NCBI GenBank assembly: GCA_964035575.1
Contig: OZ037895.1
Coordinates: 930,001-994,000 of the forward strand
Direction of reading: 5' to 3'
Source: Rhynchopus sp. YZ270_cl-10
Taxonomy: Eukaryota > Euglenozoa > Diplonemea > Diplonemida > Diplonemidae
DNA: 64,000 nucleotides
Shown: one piece after another, positions 29,260 to 42,781 of the stretch
Numbering within the stretch: position 1 is the first letter of the stretch
Layout of the letters: every line of letters starts with the position of its first letter
The notes under the pieces: model-generated
Database searches by the model: none
Seen by the model: only the letters and a program-made list of their open reading frames with translations
What the model was told of the DNA's origin: nothing
Program-made: the position numbers and the translations under genes

Positions 29260-32200
29260 ATGGCAAGCGTGATGCGCCTGACGCGTGAGGAGTACATCCA
29301 CGTGCTCGACAACAACGCGAACGTGACGCGCTGTGTGGAGGGACCCGCGACGTTCACGAAGAAGGACCACGAGCGCATTGCGGCAGGCCCTCTGAAGCAT
29401 GTTGCGCTGCCGCCACAGTGCTACTGCCGTGTGAAGAACCCTGCCAAGCGTGACGGTGCCAAGGTGGTGATGACAGAGCACAACGAGGCCGATATCCTGT
29501 ACGGGCAGGAGGAGGTGCGTGTGAACGACGGCACGCAGTGGCGGAACCCGTTCCCTCTGTACCCTGGAGAAAGCCTTGTGGGGAAGGAAGGTCACGACCA
29601 GATCAAGAAGCTGACGACAGTTGCCAAGAACACGGCACTGCGCCTTCGTGCTGAGCAGACATGCGATGCAAGCGGGAAGACACGCGAGGCAGGTGACGAG
29701 TGGCTGTTCCTCGGGCCTGCCACGTACATTCCGAACGAGAAGGTGGCCTTCGTGTCAAAGGTGACAGCGAAGCTGATCAAGCCGAACGAGGCACTGCGCT
29801 TGCGTGCACTTGTGACCTTCACAGACTCGACTGGGGTTGACAGGAAGGCTGGTGAGGAGTACCTGATCCAGGAGGAGGGTGCGTACCTGGCTGCCGTGGA
29901 GGAGGAGGTTGTGGGGACTGTCGAGGCACGTGTGCTGACCGACAGACGCGCTGTTGAGGTTGAGGCAGTGTTTGACCACAAGGACAGCTTCGGGAAGGAA
30001 CGCAGGACTGGCGAGCGTTGGCTTGTGACCCACAGCGACACACCTGCCTTCATTCCTTTGGTATGTGGTTTTGCAGCTTCTTTTCTTTCTGGTGTGCGGT
30101 GGACACGCCCCACTACTCATCCCTACTTACCACTTATCACTCAACACTCAACATTCAACACTTGACATTCAACACTTTGACAGGTAAGCGAGAAGGTGCT
30201 GCGAGTGGTGAACATCACGACCCTATCGAACAGACAGTACTGTGTGGTGATTGACCCCATCAAGGATGGTGTGCAGCACTTCGGCCACAAGGAGACACGG
30301 AGAGGCAACAAGGCAGGAACAAGCTTCTTCCTGCACCCTGGTGAGCGTCTTGAGGACGACGCTGTGAAGGAGATTGAGGTGCTTGGTGCTGACGATGCGA
30401 TCCTGGTCAAGGCACTGGAGAAATTCACCGACAACGGCAAGGAGCGTCAGGCAGGTGACAAGTGGATGCTGCGTGGGCCGCTTGAGTACATCCCGTCGAC
30501 GGAGGTGGAGATCATTGACCACATGGAGGCTCTCCCACTTGACGACAACGAAGGCATCTACGTGCGCAACGAGACCACAGGGAAGGTGGAGATGGTGCGC
30601 GGGACGTCGTACATGCGCCAGCCCAACGAGGTGTTGTGGGAGAAGCAGCTGCCGTCTGTGGTGGAGCAGCTGCTGCAGTGCCCGAAGGGTGCCATGCACA
30701 GAGTGAAGGACCAGTCGACGACCCTTGAGACACGCGACATGACACGTGCTGTGCGCTTCAACATCCCTCACAACGCAGCTGTGCAGATCTACGACTTCGC
30801 AGGGAAGGAGCCACGTATTGTGTTTGGGCCCGATCTGGTGATGCTGCGCCCTGACGAGAGCTTCACGGTGCTGTCCCTGAGCGGCGACAAGCCCAAGCGC
30901 CCGCACGTGATCAAGTCTCTGCAGCTGCAGTTGGGGCCTGCCTTCATGACAGACCTGGTGACAGTGGAGACCAGTGACCACGCACGTCTGGAGCTGCGTC
31001 TGTCGTACAACTGGCGTTTCGACTTTGACAAGTCTGACAAGAAGCAGTGCCAGAAGCTGTTCTCTGTGCCTGACTTTGTGGGTGACGCGTGCAAAGCAAT
31101 TGCAGGCCGTGTGCGTGGACAGGTTGCGATGGAGTCGTTTGACTCGTTCCACAGGAACTCTGCACGCATCATCCGTGGTGCTGTGTTTGGTTTCGACAAC
31201 GACAAGCGCATCAAGGACACGTTCCGCTTTGAGGCAAACAACCTTGTGATCACAAACGTCGACATCCAGAGTGTTGAGCCTGTGGACCAGAAGACACGCG
31301 ACTCGCTGCAGAAGTCTGTGCAGCTTGCAATTGAGATCACGACGAAGTCGCAGGAGGCAACTGCACGCCACAGGGCAGACAAGGACGCACAGACTGCGTC
31401 AAGCGAGCTGGACAAGCGGAAGCTTGAGGACGCTGTGAAGGCTGAGGGCCAGAAGAAGGAGTACCTCTCTCTGCAGGCAGACAGCGAGACGATTGAGGCG
31501 ACTGGACAGGCAAAGGCGGAGGCAAACGCCCGTTCTGAGGCGATGATCATTGAGGCCGACAGCGAGTTGAAGCAGGCACAGCTGAAGGCAGACGCACAGC
31601 GCATCAGCTCTGAGGCTGAGCTGTCGGTGATGCAGGAACGCAACAAGGCACACGTGGAGCACCTGAAGCAGATGAACGAGCTGGAGGTGGAGAAGGTGCG
31701 CAGACTGAGCGAGATCGAGTCGAGCAAGTTCTCGTCGATTGTTGGCGCAATTGGCTCCGACACTGTGCTTGCGATGGCACGTGCAGGACCTGAGCTGCAG
31801 GCGAAGCTGCTCGAGGGCCTGGGCCTGAAGGGGTATGCAGTTTCATTCTTCTTTGTAGTGGTAGAGATGTTTGCACGAGACTCGCATTCGTCTTACACGC
31901 TTTCTTTGTTTTTTGGGGTGACCAAGCAGGAATTCTGCACTCCCTTCTTCGGGTGCGCATTTTGAAGAACATTTATTTCTGTGTGGAACAATGCCTCAAA
32001 CAGAAAGACAACACATACTACCACACATAACATTTTTTGCCTCTGTGCTCGTTGTACTCTCTTCCACGCACGAAATCCTCTGCCACTCGGGATCTATTTT
32101 TAGACGTGCAGTCGTAGTGCACACACGGAGAGACAATGGCAGTCTATGGGGTCATGGGGATTGGAATGATAGGAGACGCGTGACCCCCAATACGTCTTCG

Positions 32201-33348
32201 TCCAGGAGGAGCTGCTTGGGAAGTGTCTCCCTTTGCATCTTCATGAAAAGCTGATCCATTTTTTGCAGCTGATTCTTCACTTAACTCGTATTCGTGATGG
32301 TTCTTGCAGTGTGTCAACTGGTCGAGAGCAATGTCATGTAACGTCGACCGGAGACGTGTCTTCACCTACTTCATCTCTGAGAAGGCGCGCTCCTAGGTAA
32401 AGGCGAAAGTCACCTGACACAGCCGAAGCAGGGCAAGGGAAAACGGGGCGTAGTTTGGGAGGGCGTCCCCTTCTGTTTCATAGTACTGAAATCACCTTCG
32501 TTTGCTTCTGTATAACTGCAGCTTGCGCTGCGCTCTTGCTGTTAGCCATCCCCATGGCGATGGTGTACTTCGTATCCTTAGCTTTATCTTTATCTCCTCC
32601 GCACTGCACCTTGGGTGGGTAGGGTCCATGAGGAGGTTCTCGCCTGCATTGGATGCCAAGGGTCGCAGAAAGGTGGTGTGGCCGCGCATTTCAAAACGTT
32701 CGACAACTCGCATGCCCCCTCCTTCCCGTCGCGCGTGCGGAACACCACGTCCTCCACCGCTTCACATAGCGCCTCTTCCATCCGTTTTCACTCCGGAAGC
32801 TGCAGCGCCTGGCGCAGCCTCGCCCTGTTGAAATTCCTCTCCGTGGGGGGTGCAGCGGCCTGCGTGGGCACTGTCGATGTAGGGGCAGCTGCCCGGGGGG
32901 GAGAGAAAAGGGGGGATATGTTTTTGATGAGTTTGTCTAAGTTTGCCTCTTTCCTCTTCGTCCTTATGAAGGGTGTGTAGTGCGTAGCAGTGTTAGTAGC
33001 AGGCTACAAACTGTACAAAAGAAGAAGAAGAAGAAGGGAAAAAATTGGGGGGAAAGAAGCAACACTCCTTTGTAGTAGTGCTGGTGACACTTAACACAGA
33101 GGGACCTGAAGGCTATTTTTTTAAGCCATGTGACAAAGTGCAGAGAGGCTAAGGGTCATCTTATGAACTTTTCTGTATTTGATGCACAGCGAAGTACCAC
33201 CTCTTACCTCCCTTTACCACACCTACCCCACACCCACACAACATCAACCCACAACAGATACCTGATCACGGACGGGAACTCGCCCATCAACCTGTTCAAC
33301 ACTGCTGGCGGCATGGTGGGCCAGGCAGGAGGACAGACACTTGACTGA
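29260..33348 (+). CDS. MVP: Major vault protein, copy 2
   Basis: Exons 29260-30060, 30184-31832 and 33258-33348, 846 codons as in copy 1. The protein differs from copy 1 by one visible exon-1 change (Asn to Ser in TCDANGKTR) and the terminal Glu to Asp. Exon 1 and intron 1 resemble copy 1, whereas exon 2, intron 2 and the downstream spacer match copies 3-4. The crossover lies between the start of exon 2 (GTAAGC as in copy 1) and about 30386. Intron 2 is expanded to 1,425 bp by a DNA-transposon insertion; if it were not removed, translation would stop after about 40 foreign residues. Confidence 0.95.
31855..33127 (-). mobile_element. Decayed hAT DNA transposon inside MVP intron 2 (copy 2)
   Basis: The insertion is defined by comparison with the 151-bp introns of copies 1 and 5. 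On the minus strand, about 32300-32480, it encodes a typical hAT C-terminal dimerisation motif: ERAFSEMK, a stop, then VKTRLRSTLHDIALDQL. It is preceded by an ALLRLCQVTFAF strand and, in shifted frames, RFEMRGHTTFLRPLASNA and EDVVFRTRDGKEG. At least two in-frame stops and frame changes show that the transposase is dead. CTTTGTAG occurs at 31851-31858 and 33068-33075, a possible 8-bp duplication, but no terminal inverted repeat was seen. A module B relative lies at the 3' edge (33129-33176). Confidence 0.72.
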
Positions 33349-33777
33349 GCACGCCACTCACGTACCACCATGAGCGCACCGGAACATGTTTCTTGCCAAC
33401 AGACATCCACACCGGTGCTCGGCAGTGGGGTACAAGAGCACAGATGAGAAGAGTGCACAAGCCGTGCAGAGGGGTATTGCTACCTAACCACAACGTGTGA
33501 GAGCTATTTTAAGGGATGAGTTTTTCTGTTTTATTTGGCTTTTTTTTTCTTCTTTTTCTGTTCCCTTTAGCACCACACGACCTTTATGCAGTGCCCCAAT
33601 GCAAGAAACGGTATTTTTCTTTTCTTTTCTTTTGTTTTGTTTATCTCGCAACGTCCTCAGGATAGTAAATGTGTCTTCCTCCCGCTTCCTTTTGTAACGC
33701 CTCTCTCCCTTCCCTCTTTCCCTATTCCTCCCGTGACAGGACTTGACAAGTTGATACACAAAAGTCGGAAAGACACA
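33349..33777. other. Spacer between MVP copies 2 and 3
   Basis: 429 bp, repeated between copies 3/4 and 4/5. It holds two acceptor-like tracts, TTCTGTTCCCTTTAG (AG at 33570) and TCCCGTGACAG (AG at 33739); the second is closest to the ATG. A 367-codon ORF open from 33586 fuses leader and exon 1 but is unlikely to be the protein. Confidence 0.6.
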
Positions 33778-36700
33778 ATGGCAAGCGTGATGCGCCTGAC
33801 GCGTGAGGAGTACATCCACGTCCTCGACAACAATGCGAACGTGACGCGCTGTGTGGAGGGACCTGCGACGTTCACGAAGAAGGACCACGAGCGCATTGCG
33901 GCAGGCCCTCTGAAGCATGTTGCGCTGCCGCCACAGTGCTACTGCCGTGTGAAGAACCCTGCCAAGCGTGACGGTGCCAAGGTGGTGATGACAGAGCACA
34001 ACGAGGCCGATATCCTGTACGGGCAGGAGGAGGTGCGTGTGAACGACGGCACGCAGTGGCGGAACCCGTTCCCTCTGTACCCTGGAGAAAGCCTTGTGGG
34101 GAAGGAGGGTCACGACCAGATCAAGAAGCTGACGACAGTTGCCAAGAACACGGCACTGCGCCTTCGTGCTGAGCAGACATGCGATGCAAACGGGAAGACA
34201 CGCGAGGCAGGTGACGAGTGGCTGTTCCTCGGGCCTGCCACGTACATTCCGAACGAGAAGGTGGCCTTCGTGTCAAAGGTGACAGCGAAGCTGATCAAGC
34301 CGAACGAGGCACTGCGCTTGCGTGCACTTGTGACCTTCACAGACTCGACTGGGGTTGACAGGAAGGCTGGTGAGGAGTACCTGATCCAGGAGGAGGGTGC
34401 GTACCTGGCTGCCGTGGAGGAGGAGGTTGTGGGGACTGTCGAGGCACGTGTGCTGACCGACAGACGCGCTGTTGAGGTTGAAGCAGTGTTTGACCACAAG
34501 GACAGCTTCGGGAAGGAACGCAGGACTGGTGAGCGTTGGCTTGTGACCCACAGCGACACACCTGCCTTCATCCCTTTGGTATGTGGTTTTGCAGCTTATT
34601 TTCTTTCTGGTGATGGTGTGTGGAACACATGCCACCTACTTGTAACTACGTACCACTTAACACTCAACATTCAACACTTTGACAGGTGAGCGAGAAGGTG
34701 CTGCGAGTGGTGAACATCACGACCCTATCGAACAGACAGTACTGTGTGGTGATTGACCCCATCAAGGATGGTGTGCAGCACTTCGGCCACAAGGAGACAC
34801 GGAGAGGCAACAAGGCAGGAACAAGCTTCTTCCTGCACCCTGGTGAGCGTCTTGAGGACGACGCTGTGAAGGAGATTGAGGTGCTTGGTGCTGACGATGC
34901 GATCCTGGTCAAGGCACTGGAGAAATTCACCGACAACGGCAAGGAGCGTCAGGCAGGTGACAAGTGGATGCTGCGTGGGCCGCTTGAGTACATCCCGTCG
35001 ACGGAGGTGGAGATCATTGACCACATGGAGGCTCTCCCACTTGACGACAACGAAGGCATCTACGTGCGCAACGAGACCACAGGGAAGGTGGAGATGGTGC
35101 GCGGGACGTCGTACATGCGCCAGCCCAACGAGGTGTTGTGGGAGAAGCAGCTGCCGTCTGTGGTGGAGCAGCTGCTGCAGTGCCCGAAGGGTGCCATGCA
35201 CAGAGTGAAGGACCAGTCGACGACCCTTGAGACACGCGACATGACACGTGCTGTGCGCTTCAACATCCCTCACAACGCAGCTGTGCAGATCTACGACTTC
35301 GCAGGGAAGGAGCCACGTATTGTGTTTGGGCCCGATCTGGTGATGCTGCGCCCTGACGAGAGCTTCACGGTGCTGTCCCTGAGCGGCGACAAGCCCAAGC
35401 GCCCGCACGTGATCAAGTCTCTGCAGCTGCAGTTGGGGCCTGCCTTCATGACAGACCTGGTGACAGTGGAGACCAGTGACCACGCACGTCTGGAGCTGCG
35501 TCTGTCGTACAACTGGCGTTTCGACTTTGACAAGTCTGACAAGAAGCAGTGCCAGAAGCTGTTCTCTGTGCCTGACTTTGTGGGTGACGCGTGCAAAGCA
35601 ATTGCAGGCCGTGTGCGTGGACAGGTTGCGATGGAGTCGTTTGACTCGTTCCACAGGAACTCTGCACGCATCATCCGTGGTGCTGTGTTTGGTTTCGACA
35701 ACGACAAGCGCATCAAGGACACGTTCCGCTTTGAGGCAAACAACCTTGTGATCACAAACGTCGACATCCAGAGTGTTGAGCCTGTGGACCAGAAGACACG
35801 CGACTCGCTGCAGAAGTCTGTGCAGCTTGCAATTGAGATCACGACGAAGTCGCAGGAGGCAACTGCACGCCACAGGGCAGACAAGGACGCACAGACTGCG
35901 TCAAGCGAGCTGGACAAGCGGAAGCTTGAGGACGCTGTGAAGGCTGAGGGCCAGAAGAAGGAGTACCTCTCTCTGCAGGCAGACAGCGAGACGATTGAGG
36001 CGACTGGACAGGCAAAGGCGGAGGCAAACGCCCGTTCTGAGGCGATGATCATTGAGGCCGACAGCGAGTTGAAGCAGGCACAGCTGAAGGCAGACGCACA
36101 GCGCATCAGCTCTGAGGCTGAGCTGTCGGTGATGCAGGAACGCAACAAGGCACACGTGGAGCACCTGAAGCAGATGAACGAGCTGGAGGTGGAGAAGGTG
36201 CGCAGACTGAGCGAGATCGAGTCGAGCAAGTTCTCGTCGATTGTTGGCGCAATTGGCTCCGACACTGTGCTTGCGATGGCACGTGCAGGACCTGAGCTGC
36301 AGGCGAAGCTGCTCGAGGGCCTGGGCCTGAAGGGGTATGCAGTTTCATTCTTCTTTGTAGTGGTAGAGATGTTTGCACGAGACTCGCATTCGTCTTACAC
36401 GCTTTCTTTGTTTTTTGGGGTGACCAAGCAGGAATTCTGCACTCCCTTCTTCGGGTGCGCATTTTGAAGAACATTTATTTCTGTGTGGAACAATGCCTCA
36501 AACAGAAAGACAACACATACTACCACACATAACATTTTTTGCCTCTGTGCTCGTTGTACTCTCTTCCACGCACGAAATCCTCTGCCACTCGGGATCTATT
36601 TTTAGACGTGCAGTCGTAGTGCACACACGGAGAGACAATGGCAGTCTATGGGGTCATGGGGATTGGAATGATAGGAGACGCGTGACCCCCAATACGTCTT

Positions 36701-37850
36701 CGTCCAGGAGGAGCTGCTTGGGAAGTGTCTCCCTTTGCATCTTCATGAAAAGCTGATCCATTTTTTGCAGCTGATTCTTCACTTAACTCGTATTCGTGAT
36801 GGTTCTTGCAGTGTGTCAACTGGTCGAGAGCAATGTCATGTAACGTCGACCGGAGACGTGTCTTCACCTACTTCATCTCTGAGAAGGCGCGCTCCTAGGT
36901 AAAGGCGAAAGTCACCTGACACAGCCGAAGCAGGGCAAGGGAAAACGGGGCGTAGTTTGGGAGGGCGTCCCCTTCTGTTTCATAGTACTGAAATCACCTT
37001 CGTTTGCTTCTGTATAACTGCAGCTTGCGCTGCGCTCTTGCTGTTAGCCATCCCCATGGCGATGGTGTACTTCGTATCCTTAGCTTTATCTTTATCTCCT
37101 CCGCACTGCACCTTGGGTGGGTAGGGTCCATGAGGAGGTTCTCGCCTGCATTGGATGCCAAGGGTCGCAGAAAGGTGGTGTGGCCGCGCATTTCAAAACG
37201 TTCGACAACTCGCATGCCCCCTCCTTCCCGTCGCGCGTGCGGAACACCACGTCCTCCACCGCTTCACATAGCGCCTCTTCCATCCGTTTTCACTCCGGAA
37301 GCTGCAGCGCCTGGCGCAGCCTCGCCCTGTTGAAATTCCTCTCCGTGGGGGGTGCAGCGGCCTGCGTGGGCACTGTCGATGTAGGGGCAGCTGCCCGGGG
37401 GGGAGAGAAAAGGGGGGATATGTTTTTGATGAGTTTGTCTAAGTTTGCCTCTTTCCTCTTCGTCCTTATGAAGGGTGTGTAGTGCGTAGCAGTGTTAGTA
37501 GCAGGCTACAAACTGTACAAAAGAAGAAGAAGAAGAAGGGAAAAAATTGGGGGGAAAGAAGCAACACTCCTTTGTAGTAGTGCTGGTGACACTTAACACA
37601 GAGGGACCTGAAGGCTATTTTTTTAAGCCATGTGACAAAGTGCAGAGAGGCTAAGGGTCATCTTATGAACTTTTCTGTATTTGATGCACAGCGAAGTACC
37701 ACCTCTTACCTCCCTTTACCACACCTACCCCACACCCACACAACATCAACCCACAACAGATACCTGATCACGGACGGGAACTCGCCCATCAACCTGTTCA
37801 ACACTGCTGGCGGCATGGTGGGCCAGGCAGGAGGACAGACACTTGACTGA
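33778..37850 (+). CDS. MVP: Major vault protein, copy 3
   Basis: Exons 33778-34578, 34686-36334 and 37760-37850. Intron 1 is the 107-bp type and exon 2 begins GTGAGCGAG. The coding sequence, introns and spacer appear identical to copy 4 at an offset of 4,502 bp: all conceptual translations in all frames agree. Protein as copy 1 but ending QTLD. Confidence 0.95.
36357..37629 (-). mobile_element. Decayed hAT transposon, second tandem copy
   Basis: Same insertion as at 31855-33127, shifted by 4,502 bp, with the same stops and frame changes. It was therefore copied with the MVP unit and did not insert independently. Confidence 0.72.
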
Positions 37851-38279
37851 GCACGCCACTCACGTACCACCATGAGCGCACCGGAACATGTTTCTTGCCA
37901 ACAGACATCCACACCGGTGCTCGGCAGTGGGGTACAAGAGCACAGATGAGAAGAGTGCACAAGCCGTGCAGAGGGGTATTGCTACCTAACCACAACGTGT
38001 GAGAGCTATTTTAAGGGATGAGTTTTTCTGTTTTATTTGGCTTTTTTTTTCTTCTTTTTCTGTTCCCTTTAGCACCACACGACCTTTATGCAGTGCCCCA
38101 ATGCAAGAAACGGTATTTTTCTTTTCTTTTCTTTTGTTTTGTTTATCTCGCAACGTCCTCAGGATAGTAAATGTGTCTTCCTCCCGCTTCCTTTTGTAAC
38201 GCCTCTCTCCCTTCCCTCTTTCCCTATTCCTCCCGTGACAGGACTTGACAAGTTGATACACAAAAGTCGGAAAGACACA

Positions 38280-41200
38280 ATGGCAAGCGTGATGCGCCTG
38301 ACGCGTGAGGAGTACATCCACGTCCTCGACAACAATGCGAACGTGACGCGCTGTGTGGAGGGACCTGCGACGTTCACGAAGAAGGACCACGAGCGCATTG
38401 CGGCAGGCCCTCTGAAGCATGTTGCGCTGCCGCCACAGTGCTACTGCCGTGTGAAGAACCCTGCCAAGCGTGACGGTGCCAAGGTGGTGATGACAGAGCA
38501 CAACGAGGCCGATATCCTGTACGGGCAGGAGGAGGTGCGTGTGAACGACGGCACGCAGTGGCGGAACCCGTTCCCTCTGTACCCTGGAGAAAGCCTTGTG
38601 GGGAAGGAGGGTCACGACCAGATCAAGAAGCTGACGACAGTTGCCAAGAACACGGCACTGCGCCTTCGTGCTGAGCAGACATGCGATGCAAACGGGAAGA
38701 CACGCGAGGCAGGTGACGAGTGGCTGTTCCTCGGGCCTGCCACGTACATTCCGAACGAGAAGGTGGCCTTCGTGTCAAAGGTGACAGCGAAGCTGATCAA
38801 GCCGAACGAGGCACTGCGCTTGCGTGCACTTGTGACCTTCACAGACTCGACTGGGGTTGACAGGAAGGCTGGTGAGGAGTACCTGATCCAGGAGGAGGGT
38901 GCGTACCTGGCTGCCGTGGAGGAGGAGGTTGTGGGGACTGTCGAGGCACGTGTGCTGACCGACAGACGCGCTGTTGAGGTTGAAGCAGTGTTTGACCACA
39001 AGGACAGCTTCGGGAAGGAACGCAGGACTGGTGAGCGTTGGCTTGTGACCCACAGCGACACACCTGCCTTCATCCCTTTGGTATGTGGTTTTGCAGCTTA
39101 TTTTCTTTCTGGTGATGGTGTGTGGAACACATGCCACCTACTTGTAACTACGTACCACTTAACACTCAACATTCAACACTTTGACAGGTGAGCGAGAAGG
39201 TGCTGCGAGTGGTGAACATCACGACCCTATCGAACAGACAGTACTGTGTGGTGATTGACCCCATCAAGGATGGTGTGCAGCACTTCGGCCACAAGGAGAC
39301 ACGGAGAGGCAACAAGGCAGGAACAAGCTTCTTCCTGCACCCTGGTGAGCGTCTTGAGGACGACGCTGTGAAGGAGATTGAGGTGCTTGGTGCTGACGAT
39401 GCGATCCTGGTCAAGGCACTGGAGAAATTCACCGACAACGGCAAGGAGCGTCAGGCAGGTGACAAGTGGATGCTGCGTGGGCCGCTTGAGTACATCCCGT
39501 CGACGGAGGTGGAGATCATTGACCACATGGAGGCTCTCCCACTTGACGACAACGAAGGCATCTACGTGCGCAACGAGACCACAGGGAAGGTGGAGATGGT
39601 GCGCGGGACGTCGTACATGCGCCAGCCCAACGAGGTGTTGTGGGAGAAGCAGCTGCCGTCTGTGGTGGAGCAGCTGCTGCAGTGCCCGAAGGGTGCCATG
39701 CACAGAGTGAAGGACCAGTCGACGACCCTTGAGACACGCGACATGACACGTGCTGTGCGCTTCAACATCCCTCACAACGCAGCTGTGCAGATCTACGACT
39801 TCGCAGGGAAGGAGCCACGTATTGTGTTTGGGCCCGATCTGGTGATGCTGCGCCCTGACGAGAGCTTCACGGTGCTGTCCCTGAGCGGCGACAAGCCCAA
39901 GCGCCCGCACGTGATCAAGTCTCTGCAGCTGCAGTTGGGGCCTGCCTTCATGACAGACCTGGTGACAGTGGAGACCAGTGACCACGCACGTCTGGAGCTG
40001 CGTCTGTCGTACAACTGGCGTTTCGACTTTGACAAGTCTGACAAGAAGCAGTGCCAGAAGCTGTTCTCTGTGCCTGACTTTGTGGGTGACGCGTGCAAAG
40101 CAATTGCAGGCCGTGTGCGTGGACAGGTTGCGATGGAGTCGTTTGACTCGTTCCACAGGAACTCTGCACGCATCATCCGTGGTGCTGTGTTTGGTTTCGA
40201 CAACGACAAGCGCATCAAGGACACGTTCCGCTTTGAGGCAAACAACCTTGTGATCACAAACGTCGACATCCAGAGTGTTGAGCCTGTGGACCAGAAGACA
40301 CGCGACTCGCTGCAGAAGTCTGTGCAGCTTGCAATTGAGATCACGACGAAGTCGCAGGAGGCAACTGCACGCCACAGGGCAGACAAGGACGCACAGACTG
40401 CGTCAAGCGAGCTGGACAAGCGGAAGCTTGAGGACGCTGTGAAGGCTGAGGGCCAGAAGAAGGAGTACCTCTCTCTGCAGGCAGACAGCGAGACGATTGA
40501 GGCGACTGGACAGGCAAAGGCGGAGGCAAACGCCCGTTCTGAGGCGATGATCATTGAGGCCGACAGCGAGTTGAAGCAGGCACAGCTGAAGGCAGACGCA
40601 CAGCGCATCAGCTCTGAGGCTGAGCTGTCGGTGATGCAGGAACGCAACAAGGCACACGTGGAGCACCTGAAGCAGATGAACGAGCTGGAGGTGGAGAAGG
40701 TGCGCAGACTGAGCGAGATCGAGTCGAGCAAGTTCTCGTCGATTGTTGGCGCAATTGGCTCCGACACTGTGCTTGCGATGGCACGTGCAGGACCTGAGCT
40801 GCAGGCGAAGCTGCTCGAGGGCCTGGGCCTGAAGGGGTATGCAGTTTCATTCTTCTTTGTAGTGGTAGAGATGTTTGCACGAGACTCGCATTCGTCTTAC
40901 ACGCTTTCTTTGTTTTTTGGGGTGACCAAGCAGGAATTCTGCACTCCCTTCTTCGGGTGCGCATTTTGAAGAACATTTATTTCTGTGTGGAACAATGCCT
41001 CAAACAGAAAGACAACACATACTACCACACATAACATTTTTTGCCTCTGTGCTCGTTGTACTCTCTTCCACGCACGAAATCCTCTGCCACTCGGGATCTA
41101 TTTTTAGACGTGCAGTCGTAGTGCACACACGGAGAGACAATGGCAGTCTATGGGGTCATGGGGATTGGAATGATAGGAGACGCGTGACCCCCAATACGTC

Positions 41201-42352
41201 TTCGTCCAGGAGGAGCTGCTTGGGAAGTGTCTCCCTTTGCATCTTCATGAAAAGCTGATCCATTTTTTGCAGCTGATTCTTCACTTAACTCGTATTCGTG
41301 ATGGTTCTTGCAGTGTGTCAACTGGTCGAGAGCAATGTCATGTAACGTCGACCGGAGACGTGTCTTCACCTACTTCATCTCTGAGAAGGCGCGCTCCTAG
41401 GTAAAGGCGAAAGTCACCTGACACAGCCGAAGCAGGGCAAGGGAAAACGGGGCGTAGTTTGGGAGGGCGTCCCCTTCTGTTTCATAGTACTGAAATCACC
41501 TTCGTTTGCTTCTGTATAACTGCAGCTTGCGCTGCGCTCTTGCTGTTAGCCATCCCCATGGCGATGGTGTACTTCGTATCCTTAGCTTTATCTTTATCTC
41601 CTCCGCACTGCACCTTGGGTGGGTAGGGTCCATGAGGAGGTTCTCGCCTGCATTGGATGCCAAGGGTCGCAGAAAGGTGGTGTGGCCGCGCATTTCAAAA
41701 CGTTCGACAACTCGCATGCCCCCTCCTTCCCGTCGCGCGTGCGGAACACCACGTCCTCCACCGCTTCACATAGCGCCTCTTCCATCCGTTTTCACTCCGG
41801 AAGCTGCAGCGCCTGGCGCAGCCTCGCCCTGTTGAAATTCCTCTCCGTGGGGGGTGCAGCGGCCTGCGTGGGCACTGTCGATGTAGGGGCAGCTGCCCGG
41901 GGGGGAGAGAAAAGGGGGGATATGTTTTTGATGAGTTTGTCTAAGTTTGCCTCTTTCCTCTTCGTCCTTATGAAGGGTGTGTAGTGCGTAGCAGTGTTAG
42001 TAGCAGGCTACAAACTGTACAAAAGAAGAAGAAGAAGAAGGGAAAAAATTGGGGGGAAAGAAGCAACACTCCTTTGTAGTAGTGCTGGTGACACTTAACA
42101 CAGAGGGACCTGAAGGCTATTTTTTTAAGCCATGTGACAAAGTGCAGAGAGGCTAAGGGTCATCTTATGAACTTTTCTGTATTTGATGCACAGCGAAGTA
42201 CCACCTCTTACCTCCCTTTACCACACCTACCCCACACCCACACAACATCAACCCACAACAGATACCTGATCACGGACGGGAACTCGCCCATCAACCTGTT
42301 CAACACTGCTGGCGGCATGGTGGGCCAGGCAGGAGGACAGACACTTGACTGA
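38280..42352 (+). CDS. MVP: Major vault protein, copy 4
   Basis: Exons 38280-39080, 39188-40836 and 42262-42352; introns 107 and 1,425 bp. Indistinguishable by eye from copy 3. Confidence 0.95.
40859..42131 (-). mobile_element. Decayed hAT transposon, third tandem copy
   Basis: Identical to the other two at an offset of 9,004 bp from the first. Confidence 0.72.
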
Positions 42353-42781
42353 GCACGCCACTCACGTACCACCATGAGCGCACCGGAACATGTTTCTTGC
42401 CAACAGACATCCACACCGGTGCTCGGCAGTGGGGTACAAGAGCACAGATGAGAAGAGTGCACAAGCCGTGCAGAGGGGTATTGCTACCTAACCACAACGT
42501 GTGAGAGCTATTTTAAGGGATGAGTTTTTCTGTTTTATTTGGCTTTTTTTTTCTTCTTTTTCTGTTCCCTTTAGCACCACACGACCTTTATGCAGTGCCC
42601 CAATGCAAGAAACGGTATTTTTCTTTTCTTTTCTTTTGTTTTGTTTATCTCGCAACGTCCTCAGGATAGTAAATGTGTCTTCCTCCCGCTTCCTTTTGTA
42701 ACGCCTCTCTCCCTTCCCTCTTTCCCTATTCCTCCCGTGACAGGACTTGACAAGTTGATACACAAAAGTCGGAAAGACACA

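Noticed and set aside
32502-32831. Plus-strand ORFs inside MVP intron 2 (73-121 aa) as intron-encoded genes
   Set aside because: They are antisense or shifted readings of the decayed hAT transposase.
33586-34689. 367-aa ORF fusing MVP leader, exon 1 and intron 1
   Set aside because: A splice acceptor (33739) lies between its first ATG and the conserved MVP start, and its end reads through intron 1.
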